A DNA stretch of 20,652 nt from UBA7236 sp964638865 (lineage in GTDB: Bacteria; Bacteroidota; Bacteroidia; Chitinophagales; BACL12): the NCBI GenBank assembly GCA_964638865.1, contig CAZXBG010000070.1, forward strand, positions 1 through 20,652. Direction: 5' to 3'. Shown piece by piece: positions 1 through 7,003 of the stretch. How positions within the stretch are numbered: position 1 is the first letter of the stretch; the number at the start of each line of letters is the position of its first letter. The position numbers and the translations under genes are program-made. Below the pieces are notes generated by a model, which was given only the letters and a program-made list of their open reading frames with translations, was not told the DNA's origin and did no database searches.

Positions 1-160
1 ATAAGAGCGCGGGCCACCCAAATTCAAATTCCAGTTTTTCAAAACGAAATGCAATAGAAAATTTTCCTTGGAATAGAGGATTGTCCCCAACTTTTAATAT
101 TGACCCAATAAAATCAGAAAAAATTGAAAGCGGACCAATTTTATAAGGATTAGAGCGCAT
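1..160 (-). CDS. Unrecognised partial ORF at left edge
   Basis: Reading leftwards from an ATG at 158-160, a frame stays open for 53 codons to the window edge. It begins MRSNPYKIGPLSIF and includes VGDNPLFQGKF and a hydrophobic, aromatic-rich stretch ending near GWPALL. I do not recognise the family. It lies 34 bases downstream of the Wzi/RemB-like gene on the same strand, so it could be the next gene of that operon. The frame also stays open upstream of the ATG, so the true start is uncertain. There is no clear ribosome binding site. An open frame of this length can occur by chance. Confidence 0.3.
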   Translation of the reverse strand, partial: MRSNPYKIGPLSIFSDFIGSILKVGDNPLFQGKFSIAFRFEKLEFEFGWPALL

Positions 161-194
161 TACAATACTCAATATAGTTTGTACTAAGGATACA

Positions 195-1814
195 CTAAAA
201 ATCAAAATACGTATTAAACAGATCCGTTTTAAGGGAAAGCATGATCAATTTTGTAGAGATGGTTTCATTTCCATTTTTAAAGGTGCGGATGAATATTTGG
301 CCTTCGAGATTGAGATTGATGGAGGGATTTAATAATATTCCGGCACGCAGATCCGTGCTTTTAATGGTAGTTCTTAACCCTTGTCCGATAAAATTTCCAT
401 AAGAATCCGGAAATTCGGGAATAGTAAAGTCTGATTTAAAAATATCGCCACCAAAATTATCGCTGATATTATTATCGTACCCAATTACTGCAGACTGCAA
501 TTTTGCTTCCAAATAATATCGTTGGAAAAAACGGTAATTAAATATCCCTATAAATTCTCTAAAATTTGCTCCGAGTGGATGTGCCAGCGCCTGGTTATAG
601 TGGGAATAATTTTGCACCGGTTCTTTATGCGCATAGGTGTAGGGATTAGCCTGATTCATTTCTGCCTGCACAATGAGATTTTTAATTCCGCCGGGTTCAT
701 AAAATTTTAATCCTGCCTGAATGCCGAATTTATTTCTGTAATACCCATCGCCTGCACGCGCCGCAGCAACATCCAGATCATCCATCATAAATTGTCCGTA
801 AACGATAAGATCTTTAATGGGTTTAAATTTAATATTAGCTCCGATAACTGCATTGTCAGGAGAACCTAATCCAAATTCAATTGGACGGAAAAATATAATA
901 GGATTTAAATAATTCACATCAAATCCTCTGTATCGCGTTGAATCATTTGCGGGCCAAATGATACCTTCGAACAAACTTATTTGTACCCAATCAAAAACGT
1001 CATAACTTAAATAATGGAAGGATCCGAATTTACGTGTTATCCCTATTACAGAATCCACGGTGCCCGAAATAGCATCATCAAATTCGGTATAGAGATTTAC
1101 ATATTTTAATTTCCAAACAGTTGTTGTAATTTTAAAGAAAGGATAATACAATGCATTATCACTTAACAGCATACTGCGATATCCATCCCCAAAAAAATTC
1201 TTATCATGCCCTAATTGAAAATTAAAATATTTGGATGGCGTATAGGAAATATATCCCGTTGCATTTGCAAAATCGTATGCATTACTTTTAAAATTACGCA
1301 CCTTTCCTTGTCCGGGAACTACCTGATAATATTTAATAAATGGAATCATATAATCAGGATATTTCGCCTGATTTTCGCGCATGGTAGCATTAAAAGAAAC
1401 CTTTCTTTTTTCCCCAATATCACCGGATGCAGAAACGCCTCGTGTGTTTACCCAAATTCCTTTTCCTGCGTTAGCAGCATCATATCCACCACCAAAATTG
1501 ATAAGCGGATCTAATCGCAAATGAAAATCTTTTTGCTGCACACCAACAATGGTATCGTACATGGTCCAGTTCCAGAGTTTACCCCAGAAATTACTGCCTG
1601 CCGTTTTTTCTAATTGAAAAATTTCATCATAGGTAATTACAGAATCCAATTCGCTGAACCGATAGGGGCGAATAGAAGTATGAAACTGCGTACCTTGTTT
1701 ATTTAGATAAGGTTCGTACCAGTTATAAATATTTCTGTTAAGCGGTAAATAATTTTGTTGTGCCGAAACGGTTAGTGTGAGGCAAAATAAAACGAGCAGA
1801 AGGTTAAACCGCAT
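195..1814 (-). CDS. Wzi/RemB-like outer-membrane beta-barrel protein
   Basis: This is probably an outer-membrane barrel of the capsule-assembly Wzi superfamily, close to Bacteroidota proteins often labelled gliding motility protein RemB. With the start at 1814 it has 539 residues. It opens with a signal peptide (MRFNLLLVLFCLTLTVSA, then Q). Family-typical stretches follow: NTRG at about 123-126, ENQ at 147-149 and GHDKNFFGDGYRS at 202-214. The rest is alternating aromatic/polar beta-strand sequence ending in aromatic residues (YFDF). I chose the ATG at 1814 because AAAGGA lies about 7 bases upstream. The ATG at 1820 is too close to it, and the longer reading from 1865 puts 17 non-signal residues in front. 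The gene starts 11 bases inside the 3' end of the phosphosugar transferase gene, implying translational coupling and a role in surface polysaccharide retention or export. Whether it acts in capsule or in motility cannot be decided from sequence. Confidence 0.8.
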   Translation of the reverse strand: MRFNLLLVLFCLTLTVSAQQNYLPLNRNIYNWYEPYLNKQGTQFHTSIRPYRFSELDSVITYDEIFQLEKTAGSNFWGKLWNWTMYDTIVGVQQKDFHLRLDPLINFGGGYDAANAGKGIWVNTRGVSASGDIGEKRKVSFNATMRENQAKYPDYMIPFIKYYQVVPGQGKVRNFKSNAYDFANATGYISYTPSKYFNFQLGHDKNFFGDGYRSMLLSDNALYYPFFKITTTVWKLKYVNLYTEFDDAISGTVDSVIGITRKFGSFHYLSYDVFDWVQISLFEGIIWPANDSTRYRGFDVNYLNPIIFFRPIEFGLGSPDNAVIGANIKFKPIKDLIVYGQFMMDDLDVAAARAGDGYYRNKFGIQAGLKFYEPGGIKNLIVQAEMNQANPYTYAHKEPVQNYSHYNQALAHPLGANFREFIGIFNYRFFQRYYLEAKLQSAVIGYDNNISDNFGGDIFKSDFTIPEFPDSYGNFIGQGLRTTIKSTDLRAGILLNPSINLNLEGQIFIRTFKNGNETISTKLIMLSLKTDLFNTYFDF

Positions 1815-3201
1815 TTTCATTTCCTTTAAGCATACTCCATATTGTAAGAAACACAATTTTAACATCGAGCCAAAAACTCCAATTTTCTAGATACCAAAGA
1901 TCGTATTGCACTCTTTTTTCCATCATCACAGGATCGGTGGTATCTCCACGGTAACCATTGGCTTGTGCAGCTCCGGTAATTCCGGGTTTCACAAAATGGC
2001 GAACCATAAAGTTATTTACAATTTTTGAATATTCTTCTGTATGTTTCAACATGTGCGGACGCGGACCAACAACACTCATATCTCCTTTTAATACATTAAT
2101 GAATTGCGGTAATTCATCCAGATTTGTTTTACGTAAGATGGAACCGATCCAAGTTATGCGCGGATCATTTTTTGTTGCCTGTTTTGTATCTGCTTCCGCA
2201 TTTACTTTCATGGTACGAAACTTATAACACAAGAAATCTCTGTTTCCTTCACCACTTCGTTTTTGTTTAAAAAATACGGGACCTTTTGAAGATAGTTTAA
2301 CAAAAATTGCAATAATTGGGAATAACCACCAACCAATTAAAATAAAAAACAATACTCCAAACGCAAGATCAAAGGTGCGTTTTTGTAACCTGTTATATAA
2401 ATTATCAAGTGGCTCCGGGCGAATACTTAAAATTGGTGTATTTCCGTAATATTCGATATTGATCTTTTTAAATTGTTTACTGATATAACTAGAAAATTCG
2501 GGTACAATTCTAAACCGTATCAACCTTTCATTACTAAATTCCATGAGGTCATCAACGTATGCACTCATTTCTGAAGGCTGCAGCGCGAAATAAATCTCAT
2601 CAACACTATGTTCAATACAAAATGCCTTTACTTCGCTCAGCTGTCCCTCTACCTCCTCCATTGCCGTTTCCGGTTCATCGAAATAACCCATGAATTTGTA
2701 ACCGAATTCGTTGTGATCGCGAATTTCTTTCACAAATTGTAAGGATGCACCGGTTGTTCCGATAACGATAATCCTTCTGTAATTGCCACCTCTTGCGCGG
2801 TATCTTTTTAAGTAGGTTTCGAAACCGATACGCCAAACAAGGACTAAAAAGGTGAAAAATAGATAGGTATAAGCTAATTGAGCCCGCGAAAACTGATAGC
2901 CTTTTATGAGAAACAGATAGGTAAAGGTTAGCAAGGCCTGAAATGCGAGCACTTTCACAAAACGGAAAACGAGATATTCATAACCGCTTCTGCGTTCTAC
3001 TTTATAATAATTAAAAACGCTGGTAACCAGAAACCAGATAAGGTTAACAGCCACAAGTAACATGGCAAATTTTCTGTCGGTAGTAATCTTTGACAACCTT
3101 TCGAAGCTGATAAACACAGCTATCATAAAAGATACGTTAAGCAGAACTATATCTACCAGAAAATATACAAGTTCAAGAAATTGGGAGTATCTTCTAATCA
3201 T
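1804..3201 (-). CDS. Polyprenyl-phosphate sugar-1-phosphate transferase (WcaJ/WbaP type)
   Basis: This enzyme should transfer a sugar 1-phosphate from a nucleotide sugar to undecaprenyl phosphate at the inner membrane, the first step in building a lipid-linked polysaccharide repeat. Its 465 residues match the long polyprenyl phosphosugar transferase form. Hydrophobic segments lie at about 10-32, 45-63, 80-100 and 108-125. A Rossmann-like cytoplasmic CoA-binding-type domain follows at about 140-265, with IVIGTTGAS at 145-153. A membrane hairpin lies at 277-302, and the catalytic domain carries KFRTM at 327-331, DELPQ at 362-366 (the Asp-Glu dyad), VGPRPH at 378-383 and KPGITG at 405-410. All key motifs are intact. 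It sits between gmhB and the Wzi-like gene. A candidate promoter lies at 3306-3340. The transferred sugar is unknown: glucose and galactose are usual in this family, and a heptose is not excluded. Confidence 0.92.
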   Translation of the reverse strand: MIRRYSQFLELVYFLVDIVLLNVSFMIAVFISFERLSKITTDRKFAMLLVAVNLIWFLVTSVFNYYKVERRSGYEYLVFRFVKVLAFQALLTFTYLFLIKGYQFSRAQLAYTYLFFTFLVLVWRIGFETYLKRYRARGGNYRRIIVIGTTGASLQFVKEIRDHNEFGYKFMGYFDEPETAMEEVEGQLSEVKAFCIEHSVDEIYFALQPSEMSAYVDDLMEFSNERLIRFRIVPEFSSYISKQFKKINIEYYGNTPILSIRPEPLDNLYNRLQKRTFDLAFGVLFFILIGWWLFPIIAIFVKLSSKGPVFFKQKRSGEGNRDFLCYKFRTMKVNAEADTKQATKNDPRITWIGSILRKTNLDELPQFINVLKGDMSVVGPRPHMLKHTEEYSKIVNNFMVRHFVKPGITGAAQANGYRGDTTDPVMMEKRVQYDLWYLENWSFWLDVKIVFLTIWSMLKGNENAV

Positions 3202-3305
3202 GATTTTTACCCGGTATTTTAACAGATGCTAACATACTATTATTGGTTGCTTACTAAATCAGCACTTTTTTACATTAAAATGACACATTCGGGCGCAAAA
3301 GTAAC

Positions 3306-3340
3306 CAAATTTAGATGAAAAATTTGCATTTCTTAACAAA
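3306..3340 (-). promoter_or_regulatory. Candidate Bacteroidota promoter upstream of the sugar transferase
   Basis: On the minus strand TTTG (3337-3340) is followed, after 23 bases, by TAAATTTG (3306-3313), an exact match to the TAnnTTTG -7 box. The -7 box overlaps a perfect 7-base dyad (CAAATTT at 3306-3312, AAATTTG at 3320-3326). The site is about 105 bases upstream of the ATG at 3201, between it and the gmhB stop. It would let the transferase and Wzi-like genes be transcribed independently of the heptose genes. Spacing is at the long end of the accepted range and the region is AT-rich. Confidence 0.35.
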
Positions 3341-3343
3341 ACG

Positions 3344-3892
3344 CTAAATTTTAGGCAGTAATACTGCTGAAAATTCAATGAGAGATGGGAAAATCAGGTC
3401 CGGATTGCCTTTAATTTTATGAGAAATTAATACCTTTTTCATATTGAGGTTTTCGCCGAACAACATATCGCTAGCTGAATCTCCCACAATTACAGATTTA
3501 TTGAAATCGATGTCGGGAAATTGGTTTTTGGCATCGAGGGCCATTCCGGGTTTGGGTTTGCGATGGGTTGAACCTTCCTCACCAACATCGGTACAACAGA
3601 AAATAGCATCAATTCGGCCTCCGGAGGCTTCAATTTCAAATTTGAGCTTATCATGAATAAGGTTCAAATCATCCACCGACATGAGTCCTCGCCCTACGCC
3701 ACGTTGATTAGTAACGATCACAATTCTATGGAATATTTGAGCAAGATTTTTTAAAGATTCTTTAACGCCGGGTAAAAATTCAAATTGCTCCCAACTGCGC
3801 ACATAATCATCGTCGATTTTTTTATTGAGCACTCCATCGCGATCGAGGAAGAGTGTCCAGGTTTTGTCGATTTGCAGATCGTTTATGTTCAT
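3344..3892 (-). CDS. gmhB: D-glycero-D-manno-heptose 1,7-bisphosphate phosphatase, short form without zinc site
   Basis: GmhB is a HAD-superfamily phosphatase that removes the 7-phosphate from heptose 1,7-bisphosphate, giving the 1-phosphate used by HddC. The 182 residues carry the HAD motifs in order: DRDG at 17-20 (nucleophile Asp17, acid/base Asp19), TNQ at 61-63, RKPKPG at 111-116 and GDSASD at 137-142. In E. coli GmhB a Cys-His-Cys-Cys zinc loop precedes the RKP motif. Here the segment at 99-110 is shortened, and only Cys99 aligns with a ligand; Thr101, Ser108 and His110 stand where the others should be. The heptose context (HddA, GmhA and HddC on the same strand) supports the alpha-anomer, GDP-linked branch. 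HisB-type histidinol phosphatase is the main alternative, but no histidine genes are nearby. The gene is separated from hddC by the repeat array, and no good promoter box is visible just upstream. Confidence 0.85.
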   Translation of the reverse strand: MNINDLQIDKTWTLFLDRDGVLNKKIDDDYVRSWEQFEFLPGVKESLKNLAQIFHRIVIVTNQRGVGRGLMSVDDLNLIHDKLKFEIEASGGRIDAIFCCTDVGEEGSTHRKPKPGMALDAKNQFPDIDFNKSVIVGDSASDMLFGENLNMKKVLISHKIKGNPDLIFPSLIEFSAVLLPKI

Positions 3893-3936
3893 TCAGGTAA
3901 AATTGGGAATAATAATTTTATTAGCGGGAAAAAAAA

Positions 3937-4474
3937 TGTCACGCAAAGGCGCAAAGGAACAGCCGAATTTAGTTTATTTTTTTAAAAAACCTTTATAAAA
4001 TTTGCGCCTTTGCGTGAAAAAAAATATCACGCAAAGGCGCAAAGGAACAGCCGAATTTAGTTTATTTTTTTAAACCCACCTNNNNNNNNNNNNNNNNNNN
4101 NNNNNNNNNNNNNNNNNNNNNNNNNNNNNNNNNNNNNNNNNNNNNNNNNNNNNNNNNNNNNNNNNNNNNNNNNNNNNNNNNAAAAATGTCACGCAAAGGC
4201 GCAAAGGAACAGCCGAATTTAGTTTATTTTTTTAAACCCACCTTTACAAACTTTGCGGCTTTGCGAGAAAAAAAATGTCACGCAAAGGCGCAAAGGAACA
4301 GCCGAATTTAGTTTATTTTTTTAAACCCACCTTTACAAACTTTGCGGCTTTGCGAGAAAAAAAATGTCACGCAAAGGCGCAAAGGAACAGCCGAATTTAG
4401 TTTATTTTTTTAAAAAACCTTTATAAAATTTGCGGCTTTGCGAGAAAAAAAATTAAAAAAGTGTCACGCAAAGG
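3937..4474. repeat. Tandem array of about 88-89 base hairpin-forming units
   Basis: Units begin at 3937, 4025, 4187, 4276 and 4365 (periods 88, 89 and 89 where measurable), with a truncated copy at 4462-4474. Each unit has a left arm (TCACGCAAAGGCGCAAAGG, an 8-base CGCAAAGG doublet), an invariant core (AACAGCCGAATTTAG), a T-run, then a right arm that is the reverse complement of the left. In unit 1 the arms pair perfectly over 17 bases (3939-3955 with 4001-4017). In units 3-5 the right arm reads CTTTGCGGCTTTGCG, with mismatches. Two spacer types occur: AAAAAACCTTTATAAAA in units 1 and 5, and AAACCCACCTTTACAAA in units 3 and 4, with unit 2 agreeing as far as it is readable. An assembly gap interrupts the array, so true copy number is unknown. 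The array fills the 632-base space between hddC and gmhB, and I see no gene in it. Confidence 0.95.
4082..4181. other. Assembly gap of 100 N inside the tandem repeat
   Basis: Exactly 100 undetermined bases replace the 3' part of repeat unit 2 and everything up to just before unit 3. A round 100-N run is a common placeholder for a gap of unknown length. The distance between units 2 and 3 as written (162 bases) is not a whole multiple of the 88-89 base period, which also indicates that the length is nominal. Confidence 0.98.
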
Positions 4475-4524
4475 TTTTTGTTGTTATTTAAGTGCTTTCA
4501 CACAATACCAATTACGGTTTCACT

Positions 4525-5232
4525 TTATATAATTAAAAAATCGTCTTGGGCTTTTGCAAAATCTTCGGGGATTCCTATGTCGATGAAATAACCGTCGAAT
4601 ATCTTTCCATAAACATTGCCATTAATAAATTCCTTTTCCAAAATTTCTTTTTCAAAGGAAAATTTATCAGGCAAACCGGGATAGAATATTTTTTTATCGA
4701 GGCAATAAATGCCGCCATTAATTAATCCTTCCTCTACATATTTTTTTTCGTTGAAGGCGATTATTTTATGGTTTTGATCAATTTCGACTGTTCCGTAACG
4801 ATCAAAATTTTTCATTTTTTTTAAGGCAACGGTCAACAAAGATTTGTGATGAATATGCAAATTAAAAAGTGCTTCCAGATCAACATCAAAATAGGTATCT
4901 CCGTTAATTACATAACTCACTTCCTGATTTGCATAGGTGCTTGCCTGTTTAATTGCACCACCGGTTCCAAGTGGATCATCCTCTACGGAATAGGTGATTT
5001 TTAAATTGTGGTACTGAAATCCAAAATGATCCATCACCATTTCTTTGAGATATCCAACTGCAAGAATTACATGTTCAATTTCCTGATTAATGAGATCGTC
5101 GAGAATATATTGCAGAAAAGGTTTTCCTGCAACCGGAGCCATTGGTTTTGGCAACAGATTAACAACAGTTTGGAGACGTGTTCCAAACCCTCCGGCTAAT
5201 ACAATTGCTTCATTGGGTTTTTGCAATTTCAT
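4525..5232 (-). CDS. hddC: D-glycero-alpha-D-manno-heptose 1-phosphate guanylyltransferase
   Basis: HddC activates heptose 1-phosphate to GDP-D-glycero-alpha-D-manno-heptose, the last step of the pathway. The 235-residue protein is a single nucleotidyltransferase domain, the normal length for HddC-like enzymes. It has the signature GGFGTRL at 14-20, with LPKPMAPV at 27-34 (Lys29 typical of the sugar-nucleotide pyrophosphorylase fold), GTGGA at 89-93, the metal-binding NGDTYFD at 110-116 and a C-terminal DIGIPEDF at 218-225. Sequence alone could also fit a glucose- or mannose-1-phosphate nucleotidyltransferase. The assignment rests on direct linkage to gmhA and hddA: its ATG follows the gmhA stop with no spacing (TAAATG), so the two are translationally coupled. 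The repeat array begins about 50 bases past its stop. Confidence 0.85.
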   Translation of the reverse strand: MKLQKPNEAIVLAGGFGTRLQTVVNLLPKPMAPVAGKPFLQYILDDLINQEIEHVILAVGYLKEMVMDHFGFQYHNLKITYSVEDDPLGTGGAIKQASTYANQEVSYVINGDTYFDVDLEALFNLHIHHKSLLTVALKKMKNFDRYGTVEIDQNHKIIAFNEKKYVEEGLINGGIYCLDKKIFYPGLPDKFSFEKEILEKEFINGNVYGKIFDGYFIDIGIPEDFAKAQDDFLII

Positions 5233-5826
5233 TTATTGCGGACGTTCGAATAATTCTTCTTCAACAAGTTCGCAAATAATATGTCCGATCATGATATGCG
5301 ATTCCTGAATACGCGGTGTATCGCTGCTTGGAACATTTAATAAATAATCGCAATTGTCTTTCATTTTTCCGCCGCTGGCGCCTGTCATGGCAACAATTAC
5401 CATTCCTCTTTCGCGAGCAACTTCAAATGCTTTTAAAATATTTGGTGAATTTCCGGAGGTGGAAATACCGATAATAAAATCACCTTTTCTTCCCTTCGCT
5501 TTTAATACTCTGGAAAATATCTGGTCGTAACCATAATCGTTTCCCACTGCAGTAACGTACGATGAATTTACATGTAATGCTTCTGCATCCAAAGGCGGAC
5601 GATCGAAATAAAATCTTCCTGAAAATTCGGCTGCTAAATGTTGTGCATCTGCTGCACTTCCACCGTTTCCACAGAACAATACTTTTTTATCCTGCCGAAA
5701 TGCTTCTGCAATTTCTGCTGCAATTTTTTCGCACATTGCTACCATTTCCGGGTTATTTAAAATTTCATTTTTAACCCTGATACTTTCGGATATTACCGAT
5801 TTAATTTTTTCTATTTTGCTTCCCAT
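5233..5826 (-). CDS. gmhA: Sedoheptulose 7-phosphate isomerase
   Basis: GmhA converts sedoheptulose 7-phosphate to D-glycero-D-manno-heptose 7-phosphate, the first committed step of bacterial heptose synthesis. At 197 residues it has the usual family length. The SIS domain shows CGNGGSAADAQHLAAE at 52-67, and STSGNS at 122-127 for phosphate binding. The residues expected at the metal and active site are present: His63, Glu67, Gln174 and His182 (within QESHIMIGH). It overlaps the 3' end of hddA by 16 bases and abuts hddC, so the three form one translationally coupled block. DiaA-like SIS proteins are the main alternative, but the conserved metal ligands and the neighbours favour GmhA strongly. 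Confidence 0.93.
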   Translation of the reverse strand: MGSKIEKIKSVISESIRVKNEILNNPEMVAMCEKIAAEIAEAFRQDKKVLFCGNGGSAADAQHLAAEFSGRFYFDRPPLDAEALHVNSSYVTAVGNDYGYDQIFSRVLKAKGRKGDFIIGISTSGNSPNILKAFEVARERGMVIVAMTGASGGKMKDNCDYLLNVPSSDTPRIQESHIMIGHIICELVEEELFERPQ

Positions 5827-6839
5827 GATGTTAATCCGTATTGACTGAATTCAATATTGTGAACTTCCCCCCCGAATGTATTTAAAACATTAATTACTTT
5901 ATATCTGGTATTTCCCGGACAATAAAAAGTCATAAACCCTCCACCGCCTGCGCCGGAAATTTTTCCTCCTGTTGCACCTGCTTTAATTGCAGATTCATAA
6001 ATATTATCAATTACATCACTTGATACTCCAACAGCAGTTGCTTTTTTATTTTTCCATCCAAAATCCAGAATATCTCCAATGCGATTGAGCTCTCCTTTTA
6101 AGATCGCTTCTTTCATCATATAGGATTGTTCTTTTAAATTATGCATTGCTTCAATCGACTTATCCGATTTTTTAGAAACGTTTGCGGATTGTGCTTCAAT
6201 AATTGTGGAAGATAATCTCGAAGTTCCTGTATAATACATTACGATATTAAATTCCAGTTCCTTTAAATAATTAGGACGAATGCGCAAAGGATTTACGATC
6301 ACTTTATCATCCTTATAAAATTCCATAAAATTCCATCCGCCAAAAGTTGCAGCATATTGATCTTGTTTCCCACCTGCCATTGCAAGATCTTTTCTTTCGA
6401 TATCGTAAGCAAGATGTGCAATATCATATTCTCCTAAAGGCAGTCGCAACCATTCGGTAAAGGCACCAACAATGGCAACAACCAAAGTGGAAGAGGAACC
6501 CAAACCGGAACCCGGAGGAGCATCTACATAGGTATTCAGTTCAAAACTGAGCGGTGCATTATGATTAAAATCCTTGATTATGCGATTATAAACTCCTTTG
6601 AGCAGATCCAGCGTTCCATCAATTTCCAGTTTGGAAGTGGAATCGAGCTCTACGGTTTCCTTTTTATCCATTGCAGAAAGCACGATTTTGCCGTCTCTAC
6701 GCGGGATAATAGTAGCGTAGGCGTATTTGTTGATGGTGGCATTCAAAATGCAACCTCCGTAAATATCGCTGTAAGGACCCACATCGGTTCCGCCTCCGGC
6801 TAATCCTATTCTTAGTGGTGCTTGACTTCTAATGATCAT
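5811..6839 (-). CDS. hddA: D-glycero-alpha-D-manno-heptose 7-phosphate kinase
   Basis: HddA is a GHMP-family kinase that phosphorylates heptose 7-phosphate at C1, forming the alpha-1,7-bisphosphate. This commits the sugar to the GDP branch; the ADP-heptose branch uses HldE instead. The 342 residues show the N-terminal APLRIGLAGGGTDVGPY at 7-23, typical of the HddA/FKP-like subgroup, the ATP-binding PPGSGLGSSST at 108-118 and the C-terminal GHMP motif KISGAGGGGF at 293-302. It overlaps gmhA by 16 bases. A 164-base spacer with no recognisable gene separates it from the upstream TagA-family gene. The best upstream box there (CATCTTTG, minus strand, 6898-6905) is one base off consensus, so a separate promoter is uncertain. 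Confidence 0.92.
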   Translation of the reverse strand: MIIRSQAPLRIGLAGGGTDVGPYSDIYGGCILNATINKYAYATIIPRRDGKIVLSAMDKKETVELDSTSKLEIDGTLDLLKGVYNRIIKDFNHNAPLSFELNTYVDAPPGSGLGSSSTLVVAIVGAFTEWLRLPLGEYDIAHLAYDIERKDLAMAGGKQDQYAATFGGWNFMEFYKDDKVIVNPLRIRPNYLKELEFNIVMYYTGTSRLSSTIIEAQSANVSKKSDKSIEAMHNLKEQSYMMKEAILKGELNRIGDILDFGWKNKKATAVGVSSDVIDNIYESAIKAGATGGKISGAGGGGFMTFYCPGNTRYKVINVLNTFGGEVHNIEFSQYGLTSWEAK

Positions 6840-7003
6840 AATTTGTTTTCGTAAGATCTTTTCTAAAAAATTATCCTTTCTACCGCTAAATCGGGTGCAA
6901 AGATGATTAAAAAGAGGGGAAAAATATAGAAATGGTTGTAAATTGAGGTGGGAATTGATGAAAAGTTAATATTTGAGGATAGCCATTTTCAAAAATAAAG
7001 AGC

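Noticed and set aside
1815..1865. Longer N-terminus for the Wzi/RemB-like protein.
   Set aside because: It would place 17 residues ahead of a clear signal peptide and lie fully within the sugar transferase gene; AAAGGA is well placed only for the ATG at 1814.
3939..4017. Terminal inverted repeats of a MITE or insertion sequence.
   Set aside because: No target-site duplication or transposase is visible. The units are tandem rather than flanked by unique host sequence, so mobility is unproven.
3937..4474. CRISPR array, because of the regular repetition.
   Set aside because: The whole 88-89 base unit repeats with no unique spacers, and no cas genes are present.
6898..6905. Possible promoter box (CATCTTTG, minus strand) before hddA.
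   Set aside because: It differs from TAnnTTTG at the first base and there is no TTG element at a suitable distance upstream.
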